From Croceibacter atlanticus HTCC2559 (GTDB taxonomy: Bacteria > Bacteroidota > Bacteroidia > Flavobacteriales > Flavobacteriaceae), in assembly GCF_000196315.1 (NCBI RefSeq), contig NC_014230.1, positions 496,001 to 560,000 of the forward strand: 64,000 bases of DNA, given 5' to 3'. The position numbers and the translations under genes were made by a program. Position 1 is the first letter of the stretch. Every line of letters begins with the position of its first letter. The notes beneath the pieces are model-generated. The model did no database searches. It saw only the letters and a program-made list of their open reading frames with translations, and had not been told where the DNA came from. Shown one piece after another: positions 44,075 through 53,648 of this stretch.

Positions 44075-44772
44075 TAGTAATTAACATTTTGATGTCTATC
44101 TAAATAGATGAAATTAAACATAAAAAAAACTGCTGTACCACCTGCCAAATGCCATAACCAATGTGTTCCCATTGATAAAAACTCAAACCTATCTGAAATT
44201 CTAAACATAACAGCCAAAGCAAAGGTGAATGCAGACAACGCTACCCAAACTCCATGTTTAAAGTTTACCTTAAATAGATAAAGACAAATGGGCAATAGTA
44301 CACTAACAGCTGTAATTATATAGCCTATAGACTCTGTATATCTTACTGGAAACGGCAAAAACCGAAGGCCAAATGAGCCACCAACAAAAAATGCTGCTAG
44401 TAATAAGCGTCGCCACCAAGATTTTGAAAATTTGAAAATAAAATAGAATACTGCAGATACTGTAAGCACTAAAATTGGTACATAATCCATTAAAAGCCAA
44501 GCTTCGTGACTTCTTAATCCATGATATAATGTGCCGCCAACATAACCTATAAATAAAATAGGAAGAACCCAATATCCTAAAAATTTATGGGTTTGATTAG
44601 AGTTATAAATCTTAACTCCAAAATAAATAACAATTGCCAGAAAAATAATGTTGCTAAAAGTATTAAATGGCTCTACAGGAAAACTGCCAGGCAAGGTCTC
44701 TGTATAAACAGGACCAGAATCTTTAGGAAACTCTAATTGTAATAAAATACGAGATACTAATTGTTGTGCCAT
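44074..44772 (-). CDS. CREST-superfamily (ceramidase/PAQR-like) membrane protein
   Basis: The protein (232 residues from the ATG at 44772) has seven predicted membrane helices. It has the CREST superfamily pattern: a Glu/Asn-rich segment before helix 1 (VEPFNTFSNIIFLA), YHGLRSHEAWLLMDYVP after helix 2, and an HxxxH pair in MGTHWLWHLAGGTA near the last helix. These residues bind zinc in alkaline ceramidases and adiponectin receptors and suggest a lipid hydrolase. The substrate is unknown; sphingolipids or ornithine/glycine lipids are possible in this group. A GTG two codons upstream is an alternative start. Confidence 0.72.
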   Translation of the reverse strand: MAQQLVSRILLQLEFPKDSGPVYTETLPGSFPVEPFNTFSNIIFLAIVIYFGVKIYNSNQTHKFLGYWVLPILFIGYVGGTLYHGLRSHEAWLLMDYVPILVLTVSAVFYFIFKFSKSWWRRLLLAAFFVGGSFGLRFLPFPVRYTESIGYIITAVSVLLPICLYLFKVNFKHGVWVALSAFTFALAVMFRISDRFEFLSMGTHWLWHLAGGTAVFFMFNFIYLDRHQNVNY

Positions 44773-44846
44773 TCTCACAAATATAGAAAAATATAAAGCT
44801 GATTATTAAGCTTTTTGGGAGCTTAAGAAAGATTTAGTAAAATAGA

Positions 44847-45491
44847 TTACTCTTGAGTATTTACCAGGATAACTTCTTCTGGAGTAACAGCAAATACAAC
44901 GTCGTCTTTATCTGGAGTCATAATATAGTTACCTGTAAACTCCCCAAAGGCTGGTAAGATAAGTTGGCATTTTCTTTGAAAAAAGGCTGGTAATTTTAAG
45001 AACTGCCTGCCTATTCCTCTTAATTTTATACCTGGATGAATGTGTCCAGAAAAATTATATAGCGCATCTCTTTCTTCTGGTATATGGGTAAGAAGAAAGC
45101 CGTCTAAAACCCACTCAGATACAAGCTTTACACCCAACTCCTCATATCTGTCTGGAGAAATAATATCATGATTACCTACCACCAAGACAATAGCAGCAGT
45201 TTGAGTACTTGTCCATTGTTCAAAAAGCTTCCACTCTGTATTAAGGTTGCTATGAAAAAGGTCACCAAGGAAACAAATTATTTTAGGAGCAAAACTTTGT
45301 ATAACATCTTGCAGTTTTTCAAAGTTTTTAGCAATTGCTTTTTTAGGTACTGCACTACCGTGTTTTCTAAAATGTGAAACCTTACCTAAGTGAACGTCAG
45401 AAATTAATAGCATTTCTCTTTCATGCCAATACATAGCTCCGCTAGGGTGAAGCGTAAAATTGTGGTTTTGTATAGTAATTGGCTTATTCAC
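44847..45491 (-). CDS. pdeM: Ligase-associated phosphoesterase PdeM
   Basis: The 214-residue calcineurin-like phosphoesterase keeps all metal motifs: SDVHLGK, GDLFHSN, GNHD and SGHIHPG. It is the PdeM member of the ligase-associated DNA repair cluster and lies downstream of the other three genes. The start is GTG at 45491. A promoter (TTG, 19 bases, TAACTTTG) ends 5 bases before it, so this gene can be expressed separately with almost no leader. Confidence 0.9.
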   Translation of the reverse strand: MNKPITIQNHNFTLHPSGAMYWHEREMLLISDVHLGKVSHFRKHGSAVPKKAIAKNFEKLQDVIQSFAPKIICFLGDLFHSNLNTEWKLFEQWTSTQTAAIVLVVGNHDIISPDRYEELGVKLVSEWVLDGFLLTHIPEERDALYNFSGHIHPGIKLRGIGRQFLKLPAFFQRKCQLILPAFGEFTGNYIMTPDKDDVVFAVTPEEVILVNTQE

Positions 45492-45495
45492 CTCA

Positions 45496-45525
45496 CAAAG
45501 TTATGGGAATGCTCTTTGCCTACAA
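45496..45525 (-). promoter_or_regulatory. Predicted promoter of pdeM
   Basis: TTG (45525-45523) and TAACTTTG (45503-45496) on the minus strand, spaced by 19 bases. It lies in the 130-base gap after the helicase gene. Confidence 0.45.
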
Positions 45526-45621
45526 TACATTAAAAGAAAATCTTTTTGAATACGTTGAATATAATTTAATACAGCTTTTAATTCTTAATTAAATTAAATT
45601 TATATGGTACAAAGCAGTAAA

Positions 45622-48084
45622 TTATTTGGAAAGCGTGGCAATCATTCGCTTAATGCGGTCTGCTAATTTTTCTGAGGAAAGCTTTTCACGTAACCTGTCT
45701 GTAATTATAGGGAAACTAAATGGAGTTGGTTTGCTGCAAGGTTTCCATACAATTTGCTGTAATTTAATTCGCTCTAAGGCTTCTCTTAATCTGCCTTCTT
45801 CTAAAGAATGCTCAAAAGTTTCTCTAAAAGCCTGTTGAAAGAGTAAATTGTCTGCTTCATAATCTCTAAATACATCAAATAATAACTGCGAATTACTTTG
45901 CAAGTGCTTCATTTTTACAGATCGGTTTGGGTAGCCTGTAAAGACCATACCGCTTATTACCGCTATATCTCTAAACTTACGCCTTGCCATTTCTGTAGCG
46001 TTTAAACTGTTTTGAAGATCATCTAATAAATATTCTGATGTAAACAAGTTATTATCAATTACCTCATTTATATCTACCTCTTTATCTGAAAGTATTTCGA
46101 AACCATAATCATTAAAGGCTAATGAAAATGTGATGGGAGACAGTAAGCTTATACGATAAGCTAATAAACTTCCCATAGCCTCGTGTACAAAACGACCTTC
46201 AAAGGGATAAAATACATTATGGTAGCCTTCTCTTGTTTTAAAAGTTTCGATTAAAAATTGATTGTCTTTAGGAATACAGCTTTCTTTACGTTGTTGTTTA
46301 AATATATGCGCCAGCGATTTAAGCTCTCTCGATTGCTTATTTGAGTTGGTAGCCGCCAAATACAATTCATTACGTAGCAACTCAGACATTTGAGCAGAAA
46401 ACGTTAAGCGGCCGCCCATCCAAGCAGGCACTCTATTAGTCCTTTTATTACTGTTTTTAACGTGAACTTGCATTCCTTTAATCCTAATAAATTCAAGGTT
46501 TCTACCAGCAAACGTAAAAACATCACCTCGTGTAAGTTTAGAGGCAAAATATTCTTCTACCATACCAATATAGCCGCCAGTTTGATATTTTACAGTAAGG
46601 TTTGCATCTCCAACAATGGTCCCAATTTGCAACCTGTGTCGCATAGCAACACCTTTATTGTTTACCTTAAACAATCCATTATCTTCTACCTCAACTTTTT
46701 TGTACTCATCATAGGCCTGTAAAGACTGTGCACCCATTACTAAATAGTTGCAGAGCCATTGAAAATCTTCTTGAGTTAAACCTTGAAAGCAAAATGTTGA
46801 AGCTATTTCTGGGTAGATATCCTTTGGAAGAAAACCATTAGACACTGCCAAAGTTGTTAAATGCTGAAGTAAAACATCGTAGCTTAAAAGGTATGGCAAC
46901 CTATCTTCAACCGCCTTCGTTTTTACTGCTTTTTGCAATGCAGAAGCTTCAACCAATTCCATAGCGTGCGTTGGCAAAAAATGTATTACACTCGTTTTTC
47001 CTGGTTGGTGGCCACTACGACCTGCACGTTGTAAAAATCTGGCAACACCTTTTGGTCCACCTATTTGAATTATTGTTTCAACTGGAGCAAAATCGACACC
47101 TAAATCTAAACTCGATGTACAAACCACTGCTTTTAGGGTTTCGTTTCTTATGGCGTCTTCAACCCAAAGTCTTGTATCTTTATTTATACTACCGTGATGC
47201 ATTGCCATTTCTCCAGCAAATTCAGGATGTTTTTCTAATATTCTCTGAAACCAAATTTCACATTGGCTACGTGTATTTGTAAATAATAACGTAGATTTTG
47301 AAGCTTTTAAGATAGGAATTACCTCATCTAATAAATGAAGACCAAGGTGACCGCGCCAAGGAAATGTTTCCATTTTATCTGGAATAATACTCTTAACAAC
47401 AATCTTTTTATTAATGTTTGCCTTTATTAATACTGAATTTTGAAACGCCATTGTTTGTGGTCCCAAGAGTACTTCTCTAGCTTGGTCTAAATTACCTATT
47501 GTAGCAGAAATACCCCAAATTCTTAGTGTGGAAGCAACTGTTTTTAATCTTGATAAGGCTAACTCCATTTGTACGCCACGTTTTGTGCCTAGAAGCTCGT
47601 GCCATTCATCAACTACAATAGCTGAGCAATCTTTAAATACCTTATCATAACCTTTAGAGGAAAGCAATAGTTGTAAACTTTCTGGTGTTGTAATTAGCAG
47701 GTCTGGCATTGCTCGTTTTTGTTTAGCCCGATCTTTTGGAGAGGTGTCTCCAGTACGAATACCTACTGTAAGTGGTAAGTCTAAACCATTTATAACACGC
47801 TCACTTGCTTGTTTTATTTCTTGTGATAACGATCTTAATGGCGTAATCCAAATAGCTTTTAGCCCTTTTTTATGTTTGGTTTTATACTCAGAATTGTTTT
47901 TTATGTAATTAAGCAAAATTGGAAACCAAAGCGCATAGGTTTTTCCGCTTCCAGTAGGTGCATTTAACAACCCATGTTGTCCTTTTAAAAAAGCTTGCCA
48001 CGTTTGTTTTTGAAAAGGAAAAGGTGACCATCCTTGGTCTTTAAACCACTGCTCTGCTACTAATAAAAGTTCCTTTCTATTCAT
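45622..48084 (-). CDS. Ligase-associated DEXH-box DNA helicase (Lhr-Core type)
   Basis: The 820-residue protein has the helicase motifs of Lhr-Core: Q-motif region, Walker A NAPTGSGKTYALW, Ib TTPESLQ, DEXH box VVDEWHELLGTKRG, motif III WGISATIG, motif IV LLFTNTRSQCE and motif VI FLQRAGRSGHQPGK. A winged-helix/C-terminal core follows. It is shorter than the 1500-residue full Lhr. Relatives unwind 3'-5' on DNA. It begins 13 bases downstream of the ligase gene. Confidence 0.93.
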   Translation of the reverse strand: MNRKELLLVAEQWFKDQGWSPFPFQKQTWQAFLKGQHGLLNAPTGSGKTYALWFPILLNYIKNNSEYKTKHKKGLKAIWITPLRSLSQEIKQASERVINGLDLPLTVGIRTGDTSPKDRAKQKRAMPDLLITTPESLQLLLSSKGYDKVFKDCSAIVVDEWHELLGTKRGVQMELALSRLKTVASTLRIWGISATIGNLDQAREVLLGPQTMAFQNSVLIKANINKKIVVKSIIPDKMETFPWRGHLGLHLLDEVIPILKASKSTLLFTNTRSQCEIWFQRILEKHPEFAGEMAMHHGSINKDTRLWVEDAIRNETLKAVVCTSSLDLGVDFAPVETIIQIGGPKGVARFLQRAGRSGHQPGKTSVIHFLPTHAMELVEASALQKAVKTKAVEDRLPYLLSYDVLLQHLTTLAVSNGFLPKDIYPEIASTFCFQGLTQEDFQWLCNYLVMGAQSLQAYDEYKKVEVEDNGLFKVNNKGVAMRHRLQIGTIVGDANLTVKYQTGGYIGMVEEYFASKLTRGDVFTFAGRNLEFIRIKGMQVHVKNSNKRTNRVPAWMGGRLTFSAQMSELLRNELYLAATNSNKQSRELKSLAHIFKQQRKESCIPKDNQFLIETFKTREGYHNVFYPFEGRFVHEAMGSLLAYRISLLSPITFSLAFNDYGFEILSDKEVDINEVIDNNLFTSEYLLDDLQNSLNATEMARRKFRDIAVISGMVFTGYPNRSVKMKHLQSNSQLLFDVFRDYEADNLLFQQAFRETFEHSLEEGRLREALERIKLQQIVWKPCSKPTPFSFPIITDRLREKLSSEKLADRIKRMIATLSK

Positions 48085-48097
48085 ATTACTATTGAAT

Positions 48098-49690
48098 TTA
48101 AGGAATTAAGCGTTTTAAATCTTCTAAAGTATTTGCCTCTTCTAAGGGTTTATCTTGTCGCCATCTTAAAATTCTCGGAAAACGGGTAGCTACTCCACTT
48201 TTGTGTCTTTTGGACTCTGCAATCCCTTCAAAAGCAATTTCAAAAACATGATGAGGCTTTACACTTCTTACAGGACCAAAGCGCTCAATAGTATTTTTCT
48301 TAATCCAAGCATCAACTTTTCTAAACTCAGCATCTGTAAGTCCAGAATAGGCTTTTGCAAAGGTTACAAGTTCTGTTTTATCATCATTCCATAATCCAAA
48401 CGTATAGTCTGTAAACAGGTTACTTCGTCTTCCATGACCTCTCATTGCGTAAGTTAATACGCCATCAATTGTTAATGGATCTACTTTCCACTTCCACCAA
48501 TCACCTTTTTTCCTACCAACTAAATACGGAGAATCTAGTCGTTTTAGCATCAAGCCTTCAGATTTTTTATCTCTTGACGTTTCTCGTTCTTTAGCCATTT
48601 CTTCCCAAGAGGAAAAACTCATACGCTCACTTAGCTGTAAAGGCAATGTTTCTGTCTGAACGTAATTAACTAAAGTTTCTAAAACCTTTCTACGTTCAAT
48701 AAATGGTTTAGATCTTAAGTCTTCTCCTTGCCACTCTAATAAATCATAAGCCTTTAAGATAACAGGCACTTTCTTTAAAAGCGCCTTAGACACTGTTTTT
48801 CTACCAATACGCTTTTGCATATCATTAAAAGAGCCAATTTCTCCATTGGGGAAAGGGAGCAACTCACCATCTATAACAGTGCCATTAGGTATTGCCTCTG
48901 TAAACACTTTAAATTCTGGATATTTATCTGTTACCAACTCTTCGCCTCTACTCCACACAAAAAGCTCGTCATTTCTTATAATAACTTGGCTTCGTATACC
49001 GTCCCATTTATGTTCTGCACTCCAATCTTTTACATTACCTAAATCTTTTGGTTCACCTTCGATAGCATAAGCTAGATAAAATGGATAGGGCTTACTTAGG
49101 TAGTCTTCTTCATTTTCTTCTAAAATTAACTCCTGAAAAGTAGTGGATTTTGGAGTCCAATCTCCCATAAGTTTATAGGCCAAGATATCTTCGTCTATTT
49201 CTGTAGCTTTAGATAATGCTCGTGTCATTAATTTTTGGCTTACACCAATCCTAAAACTACCAGTAATAAGTTTACAGAACACAAAACGTTCATAATAGTT
49301 TAAGGACGTCCAGTTTTCAACTACATATTCTTTTTTCTCTTCTTCACTTCGGGGTTTTAAGGCAACTATTTCTTCTAAGAACTGAGATAAGGGCTTCTCT
49401 GAGTCTTCTTCTGCATTAGGAATTACTAATGCTATTGTTTCTGCCAAGTCTCCTACAATATGGTATGACTCCTCAAAAAGCCATAATGGAATTCCAGACA
49501 GCTCACTTGCCCATTGGCGTAACAATGTTGTGTTTACTGGCCTTGGTGGCCTTCTGTGAGACAGAATGGCAATTGTCCAGAGTTTGTCTTTTGCATTTGC
49601 TGTTTTAAAGTACTGTGTTAAAGCCTCAACTTTTTTTGTGGTTTTATTTGTACTATCAAGCGTCTTAATAAGTGATGCAAACTGTTTCAC
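48098..49690 (-). CDS. ATP-dependent DNA ligase of the ligase-associated repair cluster
   Basis: The 530-residue ligase has an N-terminal DNA-binding domain (about 1-200), a nucleotidyltransferase domain with the AMP-accepting Lys228 in EHKWDGIR, followed by GELLP, SEGLMLKRLDSPYLVGRKKGDWWKWK (motifs IV-V, across about 395-425), and an OB domain to the end. It is an ATP ligase distinct from the NAD-dependent LigA used for replication. The GTG start overlaps the nuclease gene's stop by 4 bases (GTGA). Confidence 0.94.
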   Translation of the reverse strand: MKQFASLIKTLDSTNKTTKKVEALTQYFKTANAKDKLWTIAILSHRRPPRPVNTTLLRQWASELSGIPLWLFEESYHIVGDLAETIALVIPNAEEDSEKPLSQFLEEIVALKPRSEEEKKEYVVENWTSLNYYERFVFCKLITGSFRIGVSQKLMTRALSKATEIDEDILAYKLMGDWTPKSTTFQELILEENEEDYLSKPYPFYLAYAIEGEPKDLGNVKDWSAEHKWDGIRSQVIIRNDELFVWSRGEELVTDKYPEFKVFTEAIPNGTVIDGELLPFPNGEIGSFNDMQKRIGRKTVSKALLKKVPVILKAYDLLEWQGEDLRSKPFIERRKVLETLVNYVQTETLPLQLSERMSFSSWEEMAKERETSRDKKSEGLMLKRLDSPYLVGRKKGDWWKWKVDPLTIDGVLTYAMRGHGRRSNLFTDYTFGLWNDDKTELVTFAKAYSGLTDAEFRKVDAWIKKNTIERFGPVRSVKPHHVFEIAFEGIAESKRHKSGVATRFPRILRWRQDKPLEEANTLEDLKRLIP

Positions 49691-50730
49691 GATGCCTCTT
49701 CTTTTTGTGTTTCAAGTTCTGCTAACTCGCCTTCAAATTGCGTGCTTTCTGTTCTGGCGTCATAACCTTGTTCTTGTAAAAACCTTGAAAAGATATCTGT
49801 ATAACCGTGCGTGCAAATAATTTTTTCTGCACCAGTTGCCTGTATACTTGAGAGCAACCCTTGCCAATCACAATGATCGCTTAACACAAACCCTTTATCT
49901 ATTGCGCGTCTTCTTCTTGCTCCTCTAAACGTCATCCAACCACTTGCACTTCCTGTAACATAAGGTACCATTTTTTTAATCCAAGGACTACCATGAGCAC
50001 TTGGTGGTGCTAAAACCATTTGCCCTTTTAGATCTTCTTTTTTTGTGTCTCTTGTAATTCTTATAGTTTCTGGCATATGTACTAGTGGTCTTACTACTTC
50101 GGTCATATTTTCAATGGCTGCATGAGTAAAAATCTTACCAATACTAGGATCTAAATGCTTTAACAAACGTTGTGCTTTTCCTAAACTGTATCCAAACAAC
50201 ACTGAAGTTTGACCGTTGTCTTGATTGTCTTGCCACCAATTATTAATATCATTAAACACTTGTTTTTGGGGCAACCATTTAAATGCTGGAAGGCCAAAGG
50301 TACATTCTGTTATAAATGAATGGCACTTTATAGGCTCATATGGCACAGCAATACCATCATCTTCTGTTTTATAATCTCCCGTAAACACCCAAACTTCACC
50401 TTTATGCTCTACTCTAATTTGGGAGCTTCCTATAATATGACCTGCTGGAAATAAGCTAAATTTCACATTGTTTATTACAAATTGCTCACCCCATTTTACA
50501 CCACTTACATTTATGTCTTGTCCAAGCCTATGCTTAATAATTGCAACGTTACTTGTATGCGTAATATACTGTTTATGACCCCAACGTGAATGGTCTGCGT
50601 GACCATGGGAAATAATAGCCTTATCTACAGGCTTCCAAGGATCTAGATATACCTTGGCTGCTGCACAATAAATTCCTTTTGAATTAAACTGAAGTAATGG
50701 TTGTTTTGGCATTTGACTAAAATTAATCAT
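49687..50730 (-). CDS. Ligase-associated exonuclease (metallo-beta-lactamase fold)
   Basis: The 347-residue protein has the metallo-beta-lactamase nuclease signature SHGHADHSRWG near residue 40 and further metal motifs at FPAGHIIGSSQIRV, VFTGDYKTED and SDHCDWQGL. A CPSF/SNM1-like role in 5' DNA end processing is known for relatives. It is the first gene of the repair cluster. The true start may be the second Met (MPKQPLLQFNSKG), 18 bases into the frame. Confidence 0.9.
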   Translation of the reverse strand: MINFSQMPKQPLLQFNSKGIYCAAAKVYLDPWKPVDKAIISHGHADHSRWGHKQYITHTSNVAIIKHRLGQDINVSGVKWGEQFVINNVKFSLFPAGHIIGSSQIRVEHKGEVWVFTGDYKTEDDGIAVPYEPIKCHSFITECTFGLPAFKWLPQKQVFNDINNWWQDNQDNGQTSVLFGYSLGKAQRLLKHLDPSIGKIFTHAAIENMTEVVRPLVHMPETIRITRDTKKEDLKGQMVLAPPSAHGSPWIKKMVPYVTGSASGWMTFRGARRRRAIDKGFVLSDHCDWQGLLSSIQATGAEKIICTHGYTDIFSRFLQEQGYDARTESTQFEGELAELETQKEEAS

Positions 50731-50820
50731 AATGCCTAGTTTGATAAAGCTTTTAATAAATTCTTAGGTATTGTTTTGCTTTATTTTAAACTTTAAAAAA
50801 GATTTCCTAAGATAGAATCT

Positions 50821-52350
50821 CTATTTGTTATTTGCTTTTAAAAAGATTTTTTCGACCACCGAAATAAGTTCCTCTTGCTTAAAAGGCTTAGATATATATG
50901 CGTTCATTCCAGCTTTAAGACAAGCTTTCTTTTGATCTTGAGAGGCAAACGCGGTAAGTGCAACTATTGGTATTTTCTTTAAATCTCTATCTTTTAATGA
51001 ACGTATAGCCCTAGTGGTTTCAAAACCATCTAAGTTTGGCATTTTAAGATCCATAAGAATAATGTCATAATCTCTTACTTGAATGTATTGTAGGGCTTTT
51101 TCTCCGTCTTGAGCTACATCTACATAAAAACCACCATGATTTAAAAGGGATTTTACAACTAACAGTTGGTTTATTTCACTGTTATCGACAAGTAGTAAAT
51201 TGTATTTTTTATTGTCTTTAAATACAGATGTCTCTATAGATTTACCTATTGTTTTTGGAGACGTTCTTAAGTTTAATTTAAATGGTAAATACACTCTAAA
51301 CTGACTGCCTTTGCCTAGCTCACTCTCTACTTGTATTTTTCCTTCTAAGGCTTCTACCAAGGTTTTTGTAATTGCCAAACCTAAGCCCGTACCCTTTTGT
51401 TTTTCTGAAGCATTCACTTGATGAAAACTTTCAAAAACAGAACGTAAATGATCTTCTGGAATACCTTGCCCAGTATCTTCAACATAAAAATCTACACCTA
51501 TTTTATTAGCTCTTTGAAAACTTTTCTTAACCACCAAAGAGACATTACCAACATTGGTAAACTTAATGGCATTTTCTAAAAGGTTACCTAATACTTGTTG
51601 AATTCTTAATTTATCTCCTATAGTATTACTAAGGATTTCCTCATCATACTCTACAGAAAAATTTATGCCCTTACTTTTAGCTTTTTCTTTGTAAACCTTA
51701 GCTATATCTAGGATAACTTCTTTTAAATTTATCTCTTCATTCGAAATTTTAAGCTCACCTAACTCTATCTTGGCAATATCCAACATATCATTAATTGTAG
51801 CAGTTAACTGCTCACTAGCGTTGGTAATTACATCTAATAATCCTAATTGTTCAAAATTAAGATTGGTTTTTTTTAATAATTCTGAAAAGCCAACAATAGC
51901 AGTTAAAGGTGTTCTTATTTCGTGACTTATATTAGCTAGGAATTTATTTTTAAACCTGTTTTGCTGTTCTAACTGCTGGTTTTTTAACACCAACATTTGC
52001 TTAGCAATAATAGATTCATTTCGTTCCTGAGCTATTGTATTTAATTCCTTATAAGGTTCTGTATAGTCTATTAATGTAACTGTAAGTTGGTGTGCTTCTT
52101 TTTTAAAAGAGACATCGCATATCCTATCTTGTTGATTAATGTCTAAATGAACACAAGGAAATGAATCTATAGTATTTGGATTATCCATAATTACTGCAGC
52201 AATGCTTTCAAAAAATGGATGGCTTTCAAAAATATTATCTCCTTTTTTAAAATTGAAGATGTTATTATTGAAATCGATAATTTTTCCTTCTAGGTCGCAA
52301 AACACTTCTTGTGTGTTTATTCTAGAATAAATACTGGTTGAATTTGTCAT
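50821..52350 (-). CDS. Soluble hybrid sensor histidine kinase/response regulator
   Basis: The 509-residue protein has no membrane segment. Residues 1-110 look like a PAS-type sensor, then comes a coiled coil (about 110-135). The kinase core has an H-box (NKFLANISHEIRTPLTAIVG), N-box (LENAIKFTN), G1 DTGQGIP and G2 GTGLGLAI. A receiver domain (about 385-505) has the phospho-Asp in ILMDLKMPNLDG, Thr in ALTAFA and Lys in ISKPF, but the acidic pair is reduced to VDNSE (one Asp). No output or HPt domain is present. It overlaps the GTPase gene by 4 bases, linking it to that module. Confidence 0.9.
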   Translation of the reverse strand: MTNSTSIYSRINTQEVFCDLEGKIIDFNNNIFNFKKGDNIFESHPFFESIAAVIMDNPNTIDSFPCVHLDINQQDRICDVSFKKEAHQLTVTLIDYTEPYKELNTIAQERNESIIAKQMLVLKNQQLEQQNRFKNKFLANISHEIRTPLTAIVGFSELLKKTNLNFEQLGLLDVITNASEQLTATINDMLDIAKIELGELKISNEEINLKEVILDIAKVYKEKAKSKGINFSVEYDEEILSNTIGDKLRIQQVLGNLLENAIKFTNVGNVSLVVKKSFQRANKIGVDFYVEDTGQGIPEDHLRSVFESFHQVNASEKQKGTGLGLAITKTLVEALEGKIQVESELGKGSQFRVYLPFKLNLRTSPKTIGKSIETSVFKDNKKYNLLLVDNSEINQLLVVKSLLNHGGFYVDVAQDGEKALQYIQVRDYDIILMDLKMPNLDGFETTRAIRSLKDRDLKKIPIVALTAFASQDQKKACLKAGMNAYISKPFKQEELISVVEKIFLKANNK

Positions 52351-52832
52351 ACGCCAAGCTCATTTGCAAGTTCATTAAAAGCTTTATCTACATTTTTTCC
52401 AGATTTAGCACTTGTAAAGTAATTTATATCAAGGTTATGTTCTTTTACATATTTTAAGACAGACTTAATGTCGGCTAAATCTGATTTATTAGCCAATACC
52501 TTAATAGGGATATTGTGTTGTTTTAAGATCTCTATCTCTTCAGCTAAATTTTCATAGGTTTCAATTCTAGTTACATCAAACACATATATTATTGCTTGTG
52601 ATCCTAGCAGATATGATGCTCTAGTATCTTTTACAGAACGGGTGCCTTCTATATCCCATATTATTAAAGATAACTCATCTCCATTTTTAAGAGTTAATGT
52701 TTTCTTTTTTATCTGTACACCTAATGTAACTAAGTAGTCTTCAGAAAAAGCCTGATCTACAAAACGTCTTGTTAAGGAGGTTTTACCAACTCCAAACTGA
52801 CCCAGTATGACTATTTTTTTTGCGCTACTCAT
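52347..52832 (-). CDS. Ras-like small GTPase lacking the catalytic Gln
   Basis: The 161-residue protein (from the ATG at 52832) is a single Rab/Ras-type G domain. G1 is GQFGVGKTS (11-19), G2 Thr36 (LVTLGVQ), G3 WDIEGT (59-64), G4 NKSD (115-118) and G5 TSAKSG (140-145). Where Ras has DTAGQ this protein has DIEGT, so the catalytic Gln61 position is Thr64, as in Rap GTPases. There is no prenylation motif. It overlaps the upstream roadblock-like gene by 8 bases and the downstream kinase by 4. A TTG two codons earlier is less likely as start. Confidence 0.9.
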   Translation of the reverse strand: MSSAKKIVILGQFGVGKTSLTRRFVDQAFSEDYLVTLGVQIKKKTLTLKNGDELSLIIWDIEGTRSVKDTRASYLLGSQAIIYVFDVTRIETYENLAEEIEILKQHNIPIKVLANKSDLADIKSVLKYVKEHNLDINYFTSAKSGKNVDKAFNELANELGV

Positions 52833-53631
52833 CTTCAAAAAATTCTTCTAATATATTATCGCAGGTTTTATCTGCTTTATTTTTTGATAAGGCTTCGTAA
52901 AAATCTAACAACTTATCTTCTAATACTTCTCTATACATAATCGTATAACTGCCAGAAACAACAACCGCGATATACTTTTTATGAAAATTCTGAATATGAA
53001 TAGTATATAACTCATAAGAAATTGCCTCTAAGTTTTCTGCCTTTCCAGAAAAAGCATCTTCAACAAAGCTTTTTATGGCGGTAATCATACCAGAAACCAT
53101 ATCCTTATCTATATGCTGGTTAATGCTATAGTGACCTTCTACAATACCTGAGCCTTTTTCTATAACAAATACTTCTTCAATTTTAGGGTTTGCAAGTTCA
53201 CTAACAATTAAATCTTCTTCACTTATTCCTGTAATTTTAGATTTTGCCTTGCGTTTAAAGCTTGCAAAAGAAAATATAGATTTGGTCTTAGAGTTTATGC
53301 TTTCCTTTAGCAGCTCCATTTCATGAGCTACATATTTCTTAATCATCTTACCTAAAATGGGAAAGAGTGCCTCTACAACTTCATCCTTGCTGTTTTTAAT
53401 TTCTGCCTTAAGAGTTTTGGTGATTGTTGGCCCCAATGTTTTAGGCATTTCTTTTACAAAATGCTCAAGCTCTTCCTCTATTATGGGTTTTACATTTTTA
53501 GAAAGCCTATCATTATCATTAAGGTGATTTTCTAAATGATTTATACGCTCAGATATTCTATTTGCAAACGTTGTGTCGTCTGTAAGTAGTAGTTCTTTTA
53601 GTAGTTTGAGCTTATCGCTTTCATTCACCAT
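52825..53631 (-). CDS. Protein with helical N-terminus and profilin/roadblock-like C-terminal domain
   Basis: The 268-residue cytoplasmic protein has a long helical N-terminal half (about 1-140: ERINHLENHLNDND, EEELEHFVKEMPKTL). The C-terminal domain (about 145-255) shows strands and a helix in the order of roadblock/longin folds: IEEVFVIEKGSGIVEGHYS, KDMVSGMITAIKSFVEDAF, YTIHIQNFHKKYIAVVVSGSY. Roadblock proteins such as MglB regulate Ras-like GTPases, and this gene overlaps one, so it is a candidate GAP or effector. The fold call is inference from the pattern. Confidence 0.62.
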   Translation of the reverse strand: MVNESDKLKLLKELLLTDDTTFANRISERINHLENHLNDNDRLSKNVKPIIEEELEHFVKEMPKTLGPTITKTLKAEIKNSKDEVVEALFPILGKMIKKYVAHEMELLKESINSKTKSIFSFASFKRKAKSKITGISEEDLIVSELANPKIEEVFVIEKGSGIVEGHYSINQHIDKDMVSGMITAIKSFVEDAFSGKAENLEAISYELYTIHIQNFHKKYIAVVVSGSYTIMYREVLEDKLLDFYEALSKNKADKTCDNILEEFFEDE

Positions 53632-53648
53632 GATTGGCGTTTATGATG

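Noticed and set aside
46971-47282. Frame of 103 residues opposite the Lhr-type helicase
   Set aside because: It overlaps conserved helicase motifs on the other strand and has no supporting context.
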